Source: Sphingomonas sp.
GTDB taxonomy: Bacteria; Pseudomonadota; Alphaproteobacteria; Sphingomonadales; Sphingomonadaceae
Assembly (NCBI RefSeq): GCF_017304615.1
Contig: NZ_JAFKLZ010000003.1
Coordinates: forward strand, 248,001 to 312,000
DNA length: 64,000 bases
Direction of reading: 5' to 3'
Positions 51,355-61,540 of the stretch are shown piece by piece; position 1 is the first letter of the stretch, and each line of letters begins with the position of its first letter. Made by a program: the position numbers and the translations under genes. The notes below the pieces were generated by a model, which worked only from the letters and a program-made list of their open reading frames with translations, was not told the DNA's origin and ran no database searches.

Positions 51355-51812
51355 TCGAAGTCGCTGCGACCCTTATCCGTGCCGTGGAGTTGCGACCACA
51401 GCCCCTGCGTCCCCGCTTCCTGCGCGCGGTTGACGAATTGCGACGCGACCAGCCAGCCCTTGATCGGGCGCAGCGGCGCGAGCGTGCCGGCGATCATCAA
51501 CGGCACCGACGTCACCAGATGCACCCAGATCGGCGGATCGAACGCGACCTGCAGCCACACCACTATTGCGATCAGCGGCAGCGCGATGATGCACAATGAG
51601 AAGAAGGCCGGGCCGTCGTCGGGGGCGGCAAAGCGGTAGTCGAGCCCGCAATGATCGCAGGTATCGACGATCTTGAGCCACGACTTGAACATCTTGCCCT
51701 TGCCGCAGCGCGGGCACAGTCCGTTCCAGCCGCAATGCATGATCCAGCGGAACTTCTCCTGCCCGGTGGCGGGGACGGGGGCGGTTGGCATGTCGCTCGT
51801 CATAGCGGACAT
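51348..51812 (-). CDS. DUF983 family protein
   Basis: A 154-aa protein with a zinc-ribbon-like N-terminus (LCPRCGKGKMFKSW, CDHCGLDYRF) and two membrane helices (FFSLCIIALPLIAIVVWLQV and HLVTSVPLMIAGTLAP). It is typical of DUF983, found in alphaproteobacteria near cytochrome or envelope genes. The start at 51812 or 51803 fits; the upstream frame to 51884 is less like a protein. It converges with plsC, overlapping by seven bases. Confidence 0.85.
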   Translation of the reverse strand: MSAMTSDMPTAPVPATGQEKFRWIMHCGWNGLCPRCGKGKMFKSWLKIVDTCDHCGLDYRFAAPDDGPAFFSLCIIALPLIAIVVWLQVAFDPPIWVHLVTSVPLMIAGTLAPLRPIKGWLVASQFVNRAQEAGTQGLWSQLHGTDKGRSDFDQ

Positions 51813-51876
51813 ATGGGGAGGCGGCGTAACGATTCCCAACGAACAAGGGCGATGACGGTGATCGCTTTGCCCCCGA

Positions 51877-52785
51877 TCAGTCATGCGTGCGGCCGAAATC
51901 GGGCGCGGCGTCGTCCTGGCCCTGTTCGATGATCGACCGGCGCACGGCGCGGGTGCGGGTGAACAGGTCGAACAATTCGTCGCCCTTGCCCCAGCGGATC
52001 GCGCGCTGGAGCGCGGTCAGGTCTTCCGAGAAGCGCTGGAGCATGTCGAGCACGGCTTCCTTGTTCGACAGGAACACGTCGCGCCACATCGTCGGGTCGG
52101 AGGCGGCGATGCGGGTGAAGTCGCGGAAGCCGCCGGCGGAGTATTTGATCACTTCGGAACGCGTGACCTCTTCCATGTCGCTCGCGGTGCCGACGATCGT
52201 GTAGGCGATCAGGTGGGGGAGGTGGCTGGTGATCGCGAGCACGCGGTCGTGGTGGTCGGCGGCCATCGTCTCGACGTCTGCGCCCAGCCGTCGCCAGAAT
52301 TCGGCGACGCGTTCGACCGCGGCTTCGGGCGCGTCGGCGGGCGGGGTCAGGATGCACCAGCGGCCGTGGAACAAACTCGCGAAGCCCGCCTCGGGGCCGC
52401 TGCGTTCGGTGCCGGCGACGGGGTGCGCGGGGACGATCGTGACGCCAGGGAGAGCTGCCTGAAGCGCGGCCAGCACGCTGCCCTTGGACGACCCGACATC
52501 GCTGACGATCGCATCGGTCGGCAGGTCCACCGCGATCGCGTCCGCCGCCATGCCCATCGCGCCGACCGGCACGCACAGGATGGCGAAGTCGGCGTCGGTG
52601 ACGGCGGCGCCGGGCGTGTCGGTCACGTCGTCGCAGAAGCCTAGCGCGGTCGCCGCCGCGCGCACGCCCGGATCGGCGTCGTGGCCGGTGACGCGGACGC
52701 TCGGCATCTGCGCCTTCACCGCGCGCGCGATCGACGAGCCGATCAGGCCCAGCCCGATGATCGCGACGCGCGCGAAGGGCAGCAT
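51877..52785 (-). CDS. tyrC: Prephenate/arogenate dehydrogenase
   Basis: A 302-aa enzyme beginning ARVAIIGLGLIGSSIARAVK, the NAD(P) Rossmann motif (GxGxxG) of the TyrA/TyrC family. VSDVGSSKG, VPAHPVAGTERSG and ITSHLPHLIAY (substrate site His and Arg) follow. It makes 4-hydroxyphenylpyruvate or tyrosine. It shares a one-base overlap with hisC, a pairing conserved in sphingomonads. Confidence 0.92.
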   Translation of the reverse strand: MLPFARVAIIGLGLIGSSIARAVKAQMPSVRVTGHDADPGVRAAATALGFCDDVTDTPGAAVTDADFAILCVPVGAMGMAADAIAVDLPTDAIVSDVGSSKGSVLAALQAALPGVTIVPAHPVAGTERSGPEAGFASLFHGRWCILTPPADAPEAAVERVAEFWRRLGADVETMAADHHDRVLAITSHLPHLIAYTIVGTASDMEEVTRSEVIKYSAGGFRDFTRIAASDPTMWRDVFLSNKEAVLDMLQRFSEDLTALQRAIRWGKGDELFDLFTRTRAVRRSIIEQGQDDAAPDFGRTHD

Positions 52786-53885
52786 CAGCCGGCCTTCTCG
52801 ATTAGCGCGCGCAAAGCGGCGATGACGCCCCGGCACTCGTCGGCGGTGCCGATCGTGATGCGCAGGCCATGCGGCAGCCCCTGGCCCGGCAGCCAGCGGA
52901 CGATGTAGCCTGCGTCCATCAGGCCCTTGTACGCCGCCTCGGCGGTCAGTGCGCCTTCGAACAGCACCAGCACGAAGTTCGCCTGGCTGGGTACGGCGCG
53001 CAGGCTCGCGTTCCCCATCTTGGCGATCTCGGCTGTGAACCAGGCGCGCCACTCGGCGTTGTGGGCCCGCGTGTGCTCGACAAAGTCGGTGTCGCCCAGC
53101 GCCGCGATCGCCGCCGCCGTGCCGGCGATGGTGATCGAGAAGGGCAGGCGGATTCGGTGCATCGCGGCGACGATCTCCGCCGACGCATATCCCCAGCCGA
53201 TCCGTTCGGCGGCTAGCCCGTACATCTTGGAGAAGGTGCGGGTGACCAGCACGTTAGGGGCGGTTTCGGCCAGTGCCATGCCGCCGTCCTCGGCATCGCC
53301 CTCGATATATTCGGCATAGGCATGATCGAGGACGAGCAGGATGTCGGACCGCAATCCTGCGTGCAACCGCGCGATCTCCTCGCGGCTGGCATAAGTGCCG
53401 GTCGGATTGTTGGGGTTGGCGATATAGACGATCTTCGTCCGATCAGTGACGCAGGCGAGGATCGCATCGATGTCGGTCGCATAGTCGTTATCGGGGGCGA
53501 TCACTGGGACCGCGCCGACCCGCCGCGCCGCGATCTCGTATACCGCGAAGCCGTACTTTACGAAGATCACCTCGTCGCCCGACCCGGCGAACGCGCCGGC
53601 GGCCAGATGGAGCACTTCGTCCGAACCGTTGCCGTAGATGATCCGTGCGGGGTCGAGGCCATGCTTGGCGGCGAGCACGTCGCGCAGTTCGGTGCCGCTC
53701 GCGTCGGGATAGCGTTCCAGGTTGGTCGCGGCGGTCAGGAACGCGTCGCGCGCCTTCTGGCTGGTGCCGAGCGGGTTCTCGTTCGACGAGAGTTTCGCGA
53801 CCTTACGGCCGTCGTCGGTCGTCGAGCGCCCCGGCACATAGGGGGCGATCGCCATGATCCAGGGCTTGGGTTCTGGTGCGGACAT
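52785..53885 (-). CDS. hisC: Histidinol-phosphate aminotransferase
   Basis: A 366-aa PLP enzyme with the HisC signatures SSNENPLG, GNGSDEVLHL, NPNNPTGT, and TRTFSKMYGLAAERIGWG containing the PLP-binding lysine, plus a C-terminal GLRITIGT. It acts in histidine biosynthesis and, with TyrC, in aromatic amino-acid transamination. The ATG at 53885 is chosen; an upstream frame to 53987 does not resemble the family. Confidence 0.93.
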   Translation of the reverse strand: MSAPEPKPWIMAIAPYVPGRSTTDDGRKVAKLSSNENPLGTSQKARDAFLTAATNLERYPDASGTELRDVLAAKHGLDPARIIYGNGSDEVLHLAAGAFAGSGDEVIFVKYGFAVYEIAARRVGAVPVIAPDNDYATDIDAILACVTDRTKIVYIANPNNPTGTYASREEIARLHAGLRSDILLVLDHAYAEYIEGDAEDGGMALAETAPNVLVTRTFSKMYGLAAERIGWGYASAEIVAAMHRIRLPFSITIAGTAAAIAALGDTDFVEHTRAHNAEWRAWFTAEIAKMGNASLRAVPSQANFVLVLFEGALTAEAAYKGLMDAGYIVRWLPGQGLPHGLRITIGTADECRGVIAALRALIEKAG

Positions 53886-53985
53886 GCGCGCGCCTATTGC
53901 TGGCGGCGCTCGGCTTGGCAAGTTATCCAACGTTGGGGGAGCGTGAAGAGTTGATGCGCCGCAAATTTCCTCTAACCGCGTTCGC

Positions 53986-55089
53986 ATGACCGACGATCAG
54001 CGCTTCGGCCTGTCGCGCCACGTGAGCTTGCCGGGCCCGCTCCGCCTCGACGGGGGTGCGCTGCTGTCGCCGGTCGATATCGCCTACGAAACCTATGGCG
54101 ATCCGGCCAATCCGGCGATCCTGATCTGCCACGCGCTGACCGGCGACCAGCATGTCGCGAGCGAGCATCCCGTCACCGGCAAGCCCGGCTGGTGGGAGCG
54201 AATGGTGGGCCCAGGCAAGCCGATCGACCCCGCGCGGTATTTCATCGTGTGCGCGAACGTGCTCGGCAGCTGCATGGGTTCGTCGGGGCCGGCGACGGTC
54301 AATCCGATGACCGCATGTCCCTATGCGATGGCGTTTCCCGTCATCACGATCCGCGACATGGTGCGTGCGCAGGCGATGCTGCTCGACCATCTCGGCGTGG
54401 GCAAGGTCATCGTCGTGGGCGGGTCGATGGGCGGGATGCAGGCGCTGAGCTGGGCCGCGACCTATCCGGAGCGCGTGACCAAGGCGGTCATCATCGCCTC
54501 GACCGCGCGCCACACGGCGCAGAACATCGCGTTCCACGAGGTCGGGCGCCAGGCGATCATGGCCGATCCGAAATGGGCGGGCGGCGACTATTACGGCAAG
54601 GGCGAGCCGCCCGCGGCGGGCCTGGCGGTGGCGCGGATGGCGGCGCACATCACCTATCTGTCGGAGGCCGGACTCACCGAGAAGTTCGGGCGGCGGCTGC
54701 AGGCGCGCGAGGCGAAGTCGTTCGGGTTCGACGCCGATTTCCAGGTCGAAAGCTATCTGCGGCACCAGGGGCTGAGCTTCACCGACCGGTTCGACGCAAA
54801 CAGCTACCTCTATATCACGCGCGCAATGGACTATTTTGACCTCGCTGAGGAGCATGGCGGGCTGCTGGCGAACGCGTTCCAGGGCACAGCGACGCGTTTC
54901 GCCCTGGTCAGCTTCGATACCGACTGGCTCTATCCGACCGCGGAATCACGGATCATCGTCCATGCGCTCAACGCGGCCGGCGCTGCGGTCAGCTTCGTCG
55001 AACTCAAGTCACCGTTCGGCCATGACGCGTTCCTGCTCGATTCGCCCGACCTGAACCGGGTGGTCGACGGTTTTCTGAGGGCGGCATGA
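53986..55089 (+). CDS. metX: Homoserine O-acetyltransferase (MetX)
   Basis: A 367-aa alpha/beta-hydrolase-fold enzyme. The nucleophile region is [13 protein letters not shown], preceded by [12 protein letters not shown]. The later FDTDWLYPT and the catalytic His in [11 protein letters not shown] complete the set. It makes O-acetyl- or O-succinylhomoserine for methionine synthesis. It forms an operon with the GNAT and metW genes. The 100-base upstream gap holds no recognisable SAM riboswitch. Confidence 0.93.
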   Translation: MTDDQRFGLSRHVSLPGPLRLDGGALLSPVDIAYETYGDPANPAILICHALTGDQHVASEHPVTGKPGWWERMVGPGKPIDPARYFIVCANVLGSCMGSSGPATVNPMTACPYAMAFPVITIRDMVRAQAMLLDHLGVGKVIVVGGSMGGMQALSWAATYPERVTKAVIIASTARHTAQNIAFHEVGRQAIMADPKWAGGDYYGKGEPPAAGLAVARMAAHITYLSEAGLTEKFGRRLQAREAKSFGFDADFQVESYLRHQGLSFTDRFDANSYLYITRAMDYFDLAEEHGGLLANAFQGTATRFALVSFDTDWLYPTAESRIIVHALNAAGAAVSFVELKSPFGHDAFLLDSPDLNRVVDGFLRAA

Positions 55090-55517
55090 TCGAGCTAGAC
55101 GACGACAAGGCACGGCTGCAGATCGATCGCGTTCACCAGTGGCTCGCGTCGAGCTACTGGTCGCCGGGGATCGACCGCGACACCGTCGAGCGCGCGATCT
55201 TCGGGTCGCATTGCCTGGGCGCGTATGACGGCGCGGAGCAGGTCGGCTTCGCGCGGATGATCACCGACCACGCGACTTTCGCGTGGCTGGCGGACGTGTG
55301 GGTCGAGGAAAATGTGCGCGGGCAGGGGATCGGGCACAAGCTCGTCGGCTGGTTCCTCGACCATCCCGATTTTCAGGGCTTGCGTCGGATGGCGTTGGTC
55401 ACGGCGGACGCGCATGGGGTTTACGAGAGTCTGGGGTTCCACACGTTATTGCGACCCGAACGCTACATGGAGCGGTTGTCGTCGGACTTCGCGCAGATGC
55501 TAAAGGTCGCACCGTGA
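55086..55517 (+). CDS. GNAT-family N-acetyltransferase
   Basis: A 143-aa GNAT protein. The acetyl-CoA loop is [13 protein letters not shown] (residues about 77-89), and [17 protein letters not shown] contains the usual tyrosine-bearing helix. It is inserted between metX and metW with four-base overlaps on both sides. The substrate is unknown; an acceptor in amino-acid metabolism is a plausible guess from position. Confidence 0.9.
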   Translation: MIELDDDKARLQIDRVHQWLASSYWSPGIDRDTVERAIFGSHCLGAYDGAEQVGFARMITDHATFAWLADVWVEENVRGQGIGHKLVGWFLDHPDFQGLRRMALVTADAHGVYESLGFHTLLRPERYMERLSSDFAQMLKVAP

Positions 55518-56101
55518 GTCTGCGTCCCGACCTCGCGGTGATCGCCGCCAACGTCGCCAGGGGCAGTCGTGTGCTTGACGTGGGCTGCGGCGACGGCGCG
55601 CTGATGGCGGCGTTGCGCGACGAGAAAGGCGTGGATGCACGCGGACTCGAACTGGATCCCGATGATGTCGCGAGCGCGGTTGGACGCGGCCTGTCGGTCG
55701 TGCAGGGCGACGCCGACGTCGATCTGGCGGGCTATCCCGACCAGAGCTTCGATTATGCGATCCTCAGCCAGACGCTGCAGACCACACGCGCGCCCGATGT
55801 GGTGCTCGAACATCTGCTCAGGATCGGCCGGCGCGCCTTCGTGTCGTTTCCCAACTTCGCGCATTGGCGCGTGCGCGCGTCGCTGCTGTGGGGCGGGCGG
55901 ATGCCGGTTACGCGATTGTTGCCGGTGGCATGGTATGCGACCCCCAACATTCACCATGTCACGATCGACGATTTCCGCGCCTTGCTGAAAGAGCGGGGGA
56001 TCACGATCGAAGGCGCCTGGTTCCTCTCTGGCGACAAACAGACCAGCGAATTGATGGCGAACCTGCTTGGCGAACATGCGGTATTCCTGTTGCGCAGGTG
56101 A
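55514..56101 (+). CDS. metW: MetW methionine biosynthesis protein
   Basis: A 195-aa SAM-dependent methyltransferase-fold protein: SRVLDVGCGDGALMAAL (SAM motif I), DQSFDYAILSQTLQT and FVSFPNFAHWRVR typical of MetW. The GTG start at 55514 overlaps the GNAT stop. MetW is required for MetX activity in many proteobacteria. Confidence 0.92.
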   Translation: MSLRPDLAVIAANVARGSRVLDVGCGDGALMAALRDEKGVDARGLELDPDDVASAVGRGLSVVQGDADVDLAGYPDQSFDYAILSQTLQTTRAPDVVLEHLLRIGRRAFVSFPNFAHWRVRASLLWGGRMPVTRLLPVAWYATPNIHHVTIDDFRALLKERGITIEGAWFLSGDKQTSELMANLLGEHAVFLLRR

Positions 56102-56207
56102 CTCGTTGCCAATCAGCCACACACCGCCCATTTTGGGTGAACGGGTATTGGAACCGAATCGGACAACACCGAGTTTTTTGACCGACATTGATATGGGTTA
56201 GATTAAA

Positions 56208-56609
56208 TTGCCAAATGCATTGATCGTCGAAGATGAGATCTTCGTCGCACTAGATTTGGAAAGAATACTCACCGACGCCGGCTACCAGGTGACGGCGATC
56301 GCGGCCGATCGTGCGAGCGCGCTGTCCGCCGCGAGCGAGGCTGAATTTGCGTTCGTCGACATCAATCTGCGCGATGGACCGACCGGGCCGGAGATCGGCG
56401 CGGTGCTGACGCGCGATTATGGGGTAAAGGTCGTGTTCGTTACTGCCAATCCGGCGCAGATCGGCATTCCTTGCGATGCGCTCGGATATATCCGCAAACC
56501 GTTCAGCGAGCGGGCAATCCTCGCGGCGGCTGCGCTGGCTATTGGGCAGGAGCATCCGGCTGCCGCGAACGACGACTTGGTGCTGTTGAACCGCGTCAGC
56601 GACGCCTGA
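56208..56609 (+). CDS. Single-domain response regulator
   Basis: A 133-aa receiver domain with no output domain. It has ALIVEDE (acid pocket), FAFVDINLRDG with the phosphorylation Asp at residue 51, VFVTA and YIRKPF with the conserved Lys. It starts at TTG 56208; weak spacing to any ribosome-binding site was seen. A possible EcfG-like promoter, GGAAC-N18-GTT, lies at 56151-56176. It converges with, and overlaps by 14 bases, the kinase gene, its likely partner. Confidence 0.85.
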   Translation: MPNALIVEDEIFVALDLERILTDAGYQVTAIAADRASALSAASEAEFAFVDINLRDGPTGPEIGAVLTRDYGVKVVFVTANPAQIGIPCDALGYIRKPFSERAILAAAALAIGQEHPAAANDDLVLLNRVSDA

Positions 56610-58134
56610 ACGCCGCCAGCGGCACCGTCACTTTCACGTTGAGTCCGTCGGTTTTCCAGTCGCGCGCAATTGCTCCGCCGAGTTGACGCACGGCGCTCAG
56701 CTCCATCAATTGCGTGCCGAACCCGCTACCGTGGGGCGGCGTGACTGCAGGGCCGCCTTGCTCTTGCCAGTCCAGCATCACCGCATGACCGTCGCTGTTC
56801 ATGGTGACGGTGACCCAGCCGTCCTGTACCGACAGCGCGCCGTACTTGGTCGCATTGGTCGCGAGTTCGTGGAACAGCAGTGCCAAGGGAGTCGCCGAGC
56901 GATCGTCGATCGCAATGTCGTCGCCCGTCACCGCGACGCGCGCCAGCCCTTCGACTTGATACGGTTCGAACAGTTCGCTGAGCAGTCCGGTAAGGCTGTT
57001 CGGTTGAGTCGTCGGCATTGACGCCGGACTGTGCGGACGGACGAAATCGTGGGCGCGGCCGAGCGCGGTGATACGGTCGCGCAGGTCGGCGGCGATGTCG
57101 CGGAATTCCGGATGCGCGCGCGCTGAAAATGCGACGAGGCCGGACACGACCGAGAAGATGTTCTTGATCCGGTGGCTCAGCTCCTGGCTGATCACCTCGC
57201 GCTCCTCGATCGTCAGTTTCTGCTCGTGAATGTCGGTGCAGGTGCCGAACCAGCGGACGATCCGGCCCTCCTCATCGCGGATCGGCAGAGCGCGGCCGAG
57301 CACCCAGCGATAGGTGCCGTCGCGATAGCGCAAGCGATATTCGATCTCATACGGGTCGCCGCTGGTCAGGGATTGCCGCCATCGTGCCCAGGCACGATCC
57401 TGATCGTCGGGGTGAAACATGCCGTTCCAGCCCTCGCCGTCCGTCGATCCGTCTGGCACACCCGTGAATTCGTACCAGCGCGCATTGTAGTAATCATGGT
57501 AGCCGTCCGGCAGCGTCGACCACACCATCTGGGGCATGGTGTCGGCAAGCGTGCGGAATCGGCCCTCGCTGTCGGTCAGCGCGCGGCGGGCGTCGCCCTC
57601 GGCACTGCGCCACGCGGCGGCATCCCGATTTTCGCGTAGACGCGCCATGACGTTGTCCGCCAGCGTCTCGAGCCCCTGGCGCTGCAGGTCGCTGAGTCCC
57701 TCCGGATGCGGCACGGTGTCGATCACGCACAGCGCGCCGAGCGGCACGCCATTATCGGCCTTCAGCGGCGCGCCAGCGTAGAAGCGAATATTCTCCTCGC
57801 CGGTCACCAGCGCGTTGCAGGCGAAGCGCGAGTCTTCCGTGGCGTCCGGCACCACCATGACCTTATCGCCGAGCATCGCGTGGGCGCAGAACGAGACGTC
57901 GCGCGGTGTCTCAGTCGCGTCGAACCCGCTGCGCGAAATGAAGGTCTGGCGCTTTTCCTCGACCAGGCTGACGAGGGAAACCGGGCACCCGCATAAGGCC
58001 GCGGCGAAATCGGTGATCTTTTTCAGCGCGATAGTGTCGCGCAGTGTTTCCGGCTCATACGCCGCGATGATCGCGGCGCGCGTTGCCTCATCCACCTTCC
58101 GGTCGGAATCGGCGTGTATCGGCGTGTCAGTCAC
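56596..58134 (-). CDS. Histidine kinase with GAF, PAS and HisKA_2/HWE domains
   Basis: A 512-aa sensor kinase without membrane helices. A GAF domain covers about residues 30-165 (CGCPVSLVSLVEEKRQTF), a PAS/PAC domain 185-305 (YYNARWYEFTG, DGTYRWVLGRALPI), then the phosphorylation site ELSHRIKNIFS (His 321) and a C-terminal ATPase (LALLFHELATNATKYG, GSGFGTQLMEL) of the HisKA_2 or HWE type. Such kinases often feed the general stress response. Its partner is probably the convergent receiver at 56208. Confidence 0.9.
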   Translation of the reverse strand: MTDTPIHADSDRKVDEATRAAIIAAYEPETLRDTIALKKITDFAAALCGCPVSLVSLVEEKRQTFISRSGFDATETPRDVSFCAHAMLGDKVMVVPDATEDSRFACNALVTGEENIRFYAGAPLKADNGVPLGALCVIDTVPHPEGLSDLQRQGLETLADNVMARLRENRDAAAWRSAEGDARRALTDSEGRFRTLADTMPQMVWSTLPDGYHDYYNARWYEFTGVPDGSTDGEGWNGMFHPDDQDRAWARWRQSLTSGDPYEIEYRLRYRDGTYRWVLGRALPIRDEEGRIVRWFGTCTDIHEQKLTIEEREVISQELSHRIKNIFSVVSGLVAFSARAHPEFRDIAADLRDRITALGRAHDFVRPHSPASMPTTQPNSLTGLLSELFEPYQVEGLARVAVTGDDIAIDDRSATPLALLFHELATNATKYGALSVQDGWVTVTMNSDGHAVMLDWQEQGGPAVTPPHGSGFGTQLMELSAVRQLGGAIARDWKTDGLNVKVTVPLAAFRRR

Positions 58135-58167
58135 GTCGGGATAACGGGCGGGAACTGGTTTCGCTCC

Positions 58168-58692
58168 CTAGAACGGCACGTCGTCGTCGAGATCGTCCGA
58201 ATAGCCCCCGCCGAAGCCGCCCTTGCTTCCGCCGCCGCTAGACGCACCGGCGAACTCGTCACGGCCGCCGCCTGACGACCCGCCCCAATCGTCGCGGCCG
58301 CTCGACACGTTGCCGCCACCGCCGCCGCCGCCCTGGCCGGGCGCGCCGTCGAGCATCGTCAGGACGGCGTTGAAGCCCTGCAGCACGATTTCGGTCGAAT
58401 AGCGGTCCTGGCCCTGCTGGTCCTGCCATTTGCGGGTCTGGAGAGCGCCCTCGATATAGACCTTGCTGCCCTTGCGCAGATAGCGCTCGGCGACGTTGGC
58501 CAGACCCTCGCTGAACACCTTTACGGTGTGCCACTCGGTGCGTTCCTTGCGCTCGCCGGTGTTGCGGTCCTTCCATGTGTCCGACGTCGCGATGCGCAAT
58601 TCGACGACCTTGCCACCGTTCTGGAAAGACCGGCTTTCGGGGTCGCGCCCCAGATTGCCGACGAGAATTACCTTGTTGACGCTGCCCGCCAT
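58168..58692 (-). CDS. ssb: Single-stranded DNA-binding protein
   Basis: A 174-aa SSB. The OB fold covers residues 1-115 ([47 protein letters not shown]). A Gly-rich linker and the acidic tip DLDDDVPF, which binds partner proteins, follow. It is a single, housekeeping-like copy on the chromosome side of the tRNA, not within the element. Confidence 0.95.
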   Translation of the reverse strand: MAGSVNKVILVGNLGRDPESRSFQNGGKVVELRIATSDTWKDRNTGERKERTEWHTVKVFSEGLANVAERYLRKGSKVYIEGALQTRKWQDQQGQDRYSTEIVLQGFNAVLTMLDGAPGQGGGGGGGNVSSGRDDWGGSSGGGRDEFAGASSGGGSKGGFGGGYSDDLDDDVPF

Positions 58693-58703
58693 ATTTCCTG
58701 TTC

Positions 58704-60566
58704 CTACAAACCGAATCCTGTTGCGATCCAGTATGTAGCGCCCGCCGCCGCGTATGCCAGCGCGAACAGGTAGGTCACCATGAATGCCGGCCATCGCCAG
58801 CCGTTCGTCTCGCGTCGCGTGATGGCGATGGTCGAAATGCATTGCGGGGCGAAAACGAACCACATCAGGAAGGCGAGCGCCGTCGCCAGGCTCCACCGGC
58901 CGCGGAGTTGCTCGCGCATCGCCTTGTCGCCGGCGTCGCCTTCGGGCGCATCGACCGCATAGGTGGTGGCGAGCGCCGATACCGCGACCTCGCGCGCCGC
59001 CATCGCCGGGATCAGCGCCAGCACGATGTCGCGGTTGAAGCCGATCGGGCGGAACACTGGCTCGATCGTGTTGGCGATGCGGCCGGCGACCGAATAATTG
59101 ACCTGGCTGACCGGCGAGTCCTTGGGCGCTTGTGGGAAGGTCAGCAGCGCCCAGAGGACCACCGTGGTCGTCGCGATGATCGTGCCCGCGCGCTTCAGGA
59201 ATATCCAGCAGCGGGTCCACAGCCCGATCGCGACATCGCGCCAGATCGGCATCTGATAGCGCGGCATTTCCATCATGAACCCGGATGAAGCGCCCTTCGT
59301 CACGGTGCGGCGCAGGACGAGCGCGACGCCATAGGCGCCGACGATCCCGGTCAGCAGGAGGCCGAACATGACCAGTCCCCGCAGCCCGATAAAGCCAAAG
59401 ACATCGCGGTTGGGAATGAACGCGCCGGTGATCAGGATATAAACCGGCCAGCGCGCCGAACAGGTCATCAGCGGCGCGATCAGGATCGTGGTCAGGCGGT
59501 CCTTCTCATCCTCGATCGTCCGCGTCGACATGATGCCGGGCACCGCGCAGGCGAAGCTCGAGAGCAGGGGAATGAACGCGCGGCCGGATAAACCGACCGT
59601 CGCCATCAGCCGGTCCATCAGGAAGGCGGCGCGGACCATGTAGCCCGACGCCTCCAGCAGCAGGATGAAGAAGAACAGGATCGCGATCTGCGGCAGGAAC
59701 ACGACGACGGCGCCGACACCCGCGAGCACGCCGTCGGTTATCAGCGAGCGAAGGATGCCGTCGGGCAGGATCGCGTTGACCTGCGCCTGCAGCCAGCCGA
59801 TTCCCGCCTCGATCGCGTCGGCCGGGATCGTCGCCCAGGTGAACACCGCCTGGAACATCAGGAACAGGATGGCGAACAGCATCACCATCCCCAACACCGG
59901 ATGCAGCGCGATCGAATCGAAGGCGTGCGTCCAGCGCCGCACGGGGTTTTCCGACACCGTCGCCGCCACCGCGATCTGGCGCGCGCGGCGTTGCAGCGTA
60001 GCGATGTCGGCGTGGAGGACGGGATCGCTCCGCCGCAGTACAGTCGCGCCGGGGCCGATCAGGCCGCCCAGCGCCTCCTTCAATTCTTCGATCCCGCGCT
60101 TGCGCACCGCGACGGTGGGGACGACCCGCACGCCGAGTTCGCGTTCCAGCACCAAGGGGTCGAGTACCAGCCCGTCGCGCTCCGCCATGTCGATCATGTT
60201 GAGCGCTACCACGACGGGCAAGCCGAGGGCGATGAGCTGGAGCGTGAAGCGCAGGTGATTGTCGAGGTTCGATGCGTCCACGACGACGACGATCGCGTCG
60301 GGCAACCGTTCGCCGTCCTGCGCGCCGGTCACGACGTCGCGGGTGACGCGTTCGTCGGGGCTGGAGGGTTCGAGGCTGTAGGTGCCGGGCAGATCAAGCA
60401 ATTCGACCGGCCGCCCATCGTTCAGCACCATCCGCCCGGCGTGCCGCTCGACGGTGACACCCGGATAATTGCCGACCTTCTGCCGCGCGCCGGTCAGCGC
60501 GTTGAACAGCGCGCTCTTGCCGGCATTGGGGTTGCCGACCAGCGCAACCAGCGGAGCGGGGTGCAT
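58704..60566 (-). CDS. feoB: Ferrous iron transport protein FeoB
   Basis: A 620-aa GTPase-membrane permease. G1 is [17 protein letters not shown]3 is DLPGTYSL and G4 is NMID; the membrane part has two Gate motifs ([30 protein letters not shown]). It imports Fe(II). It is slightly shorter than the E. coli protein because it lacks a long C-terminal cytosolic tail. Confidence 0.94.
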   Translation of the reverse strand: MHPAPLVALVGNPNAGKSALFNALTGARQKVGNYPGVTVERHAGRMVLNDGRPVELLDLPGTYSLEPSSPDERVTRDVVTGAQDGERLPDAIVVVVDASNLDNHLRFTLQLIALGLPVVVALNMIDMAERDGLVLDPLVLERELGVRVVPTVAVRKRGIEELKEALGGLIGPGATVLRRSDPVLHADIATLQRRARQIAVAATVSENPVRRWTHAFDSIALHPVLGMVMLFAILFLMFQAVFTWATIPADAIEAGIGWLQAQVNAILPDGILRSLITDGVLAGVGAVVVFLPQIAILFFFILLLEASGYMVRAAFLMDRLMATVGLSGRAFIPLLSSFACAVPGIMSTRTIEDEKDRLTTILIAPLMTCSARWPVYILITGAFIPNRDVFGFIGLRGLVMFGLLLTGIVGAYGVALVLRRTVTKGASSGFMMEMPRYQMPIWRDVAIGLWTRCWIFLKRAGTIIATTTVVLWALLTFPQAPKDSPVSQVNYSVAGRIANTIEPVFRPIGFNRDIVLALIPAMAAREVAVSALATTYAVDAPEGDAGDKAMREQLRGRWSLATALAFLMWFVFAPQCISTIAITRRETNGWRWPAFMVTYLFALAYAAAGATYWIATGFGL

Positions 60567-60567
60567 C

Positions 60568-60828
60568 CTATTCGGCGGGTTGCACGATGGAGACGTGAAC
60601 CGCGCCGGCGACGCGGCGGCGAAGCGCGACGGTCATTCGCCCGATCCGGCACGCGATCGGCCCGCCGCCGAGCCGGGCGCGATGCAGCACCTCGACGTCC
60701 ACACCCTGATCGAAGCCGAGTTCGCGCAGTCGGCGCGCCTCGGGGACGGCAAGCTGGTCCCAGGCGATGTCGGCCACGGTCGCGTGGGTGCGGTGCGGCA
60801 ATTGTTCGAGGCTGATCGGAGTCGCCAT
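60568..60828 (-). CDS. feoA: FeoA family protein
   Basis: An 86-aa SH3-like FeoA (LRELGFDQGVDVEVLHRARLGGGPIACRIG). The gene ends one base before feoB on the same strand. FeoA helps FeoB-mediated ferrous iron uptake. Confidence 0.9.
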   Translation of the reverse strand: MATPISLEQLPHRTHATVADIAWDQLAVPEARRLRELGFDQGVDVEVLHRARLGGGPIACRIGRMTVALRRRVAGAVHVSIVQPAE

Positions 60829-60876
60829 AGCTGTCAGCTAAGCGAAATGCGACTGATTATCAATAACGCAATTGTA

Positions 60877-61533
60877 TCAAACCGCCGGGTAGCGCAGCCG
60901 CCCGACGAAGCGCGACAGGCTGGGCCGGTGGCTGGTGCGGGCGATGAACTGGCCCTTCGCCTTTTCAAACGCCATGATCCCGGCGATCCGCCGGGCGAGG
61001 AACGCGCGGGTGTCTGCCTGCCCCTCGCTTTCGTCGTCAAGGAAGACGGTAATCGTCGCCGCATAGACCGCGCCCAGCATCGCGCGCTTGGTATAGTGGT
61101 TGTAATCGGTCGCCGTGTCGCCGGCTGCGCGCCACATCGCGTCGGCGGCGCGCCATCCGAGCTTGGCACCGTGTGCGACATTCTGCGGCATGGCGAGGAT
61201 GGCGAGCGCACGGCGCAGCGTCTCACGATGCGCGGCGAGCAGGTCGAGCCGGGCTTCTATCAGGGCGGTGATCTTGTCACGGACCTTCATCGGGCCAAGT
61301 TTTTCGGGCGGCAGCGCCTCGGCCATGCTGCGGTCGATATGGGCGAACCAGGCGTCGATCATCGTCGCCGCGTCGGGCAGCGCCAGCAATGCCACGTCGC
61401 GGTCCACGCCCAGCGCGTCCGCCGCCATGTCGCGCGCCGCCGCCTTCCACCCGTCGAAGGCGGCATTGTCGGCGACCAACGGCGCCAGCGCGGCGCGGAG
61501 TTCAGGGATGGTCGGATCGGCGGGCAAGGTCAT
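60877..61533 (-). CDS. COQ9 family protein
   Basis: A 218-aa protein of the COQ9 family, with a TetR-like helical fold and lipid-binding C-terminus: DALGVDRDVALLALPDAATMIDAW, AAHRETLRRALAILAMPQN, and a terminal FVGRLRYPAV. COQ9 presents ubiquinone intermediates to COQ7. The start at 61533 gives the expected N-terminus. Confidence 0.88.
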   Translation of the reverse strand: MTLPADPTIPELRAALAPLVADNAAFDGWKAAARDMAADALGVDRDVALLALPDAATMIDAWFAHIDRSMAEALPPEKLGPMKVRDKITALIEARLDLLAAHRETLRRALAILAMPQNVAHGAKLGWRAADAMWRAAGDTATDYNHYTKRAMLGAVYAATITVFLDDESEGQADTRAFLARRIAGIMAFEKAKGQFIARTSHRPSLSRFVGRLRYPAV

Positions 61534-61540
61534 GGCGTGC

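Noticed and set aside
53886-53985. SAM riboswitch before metX
   Set aside because: The 100-base leader does not show the conserved blocks of SAM-II or SAM/SAH aptamers that I know; no fold could be supported by eye.
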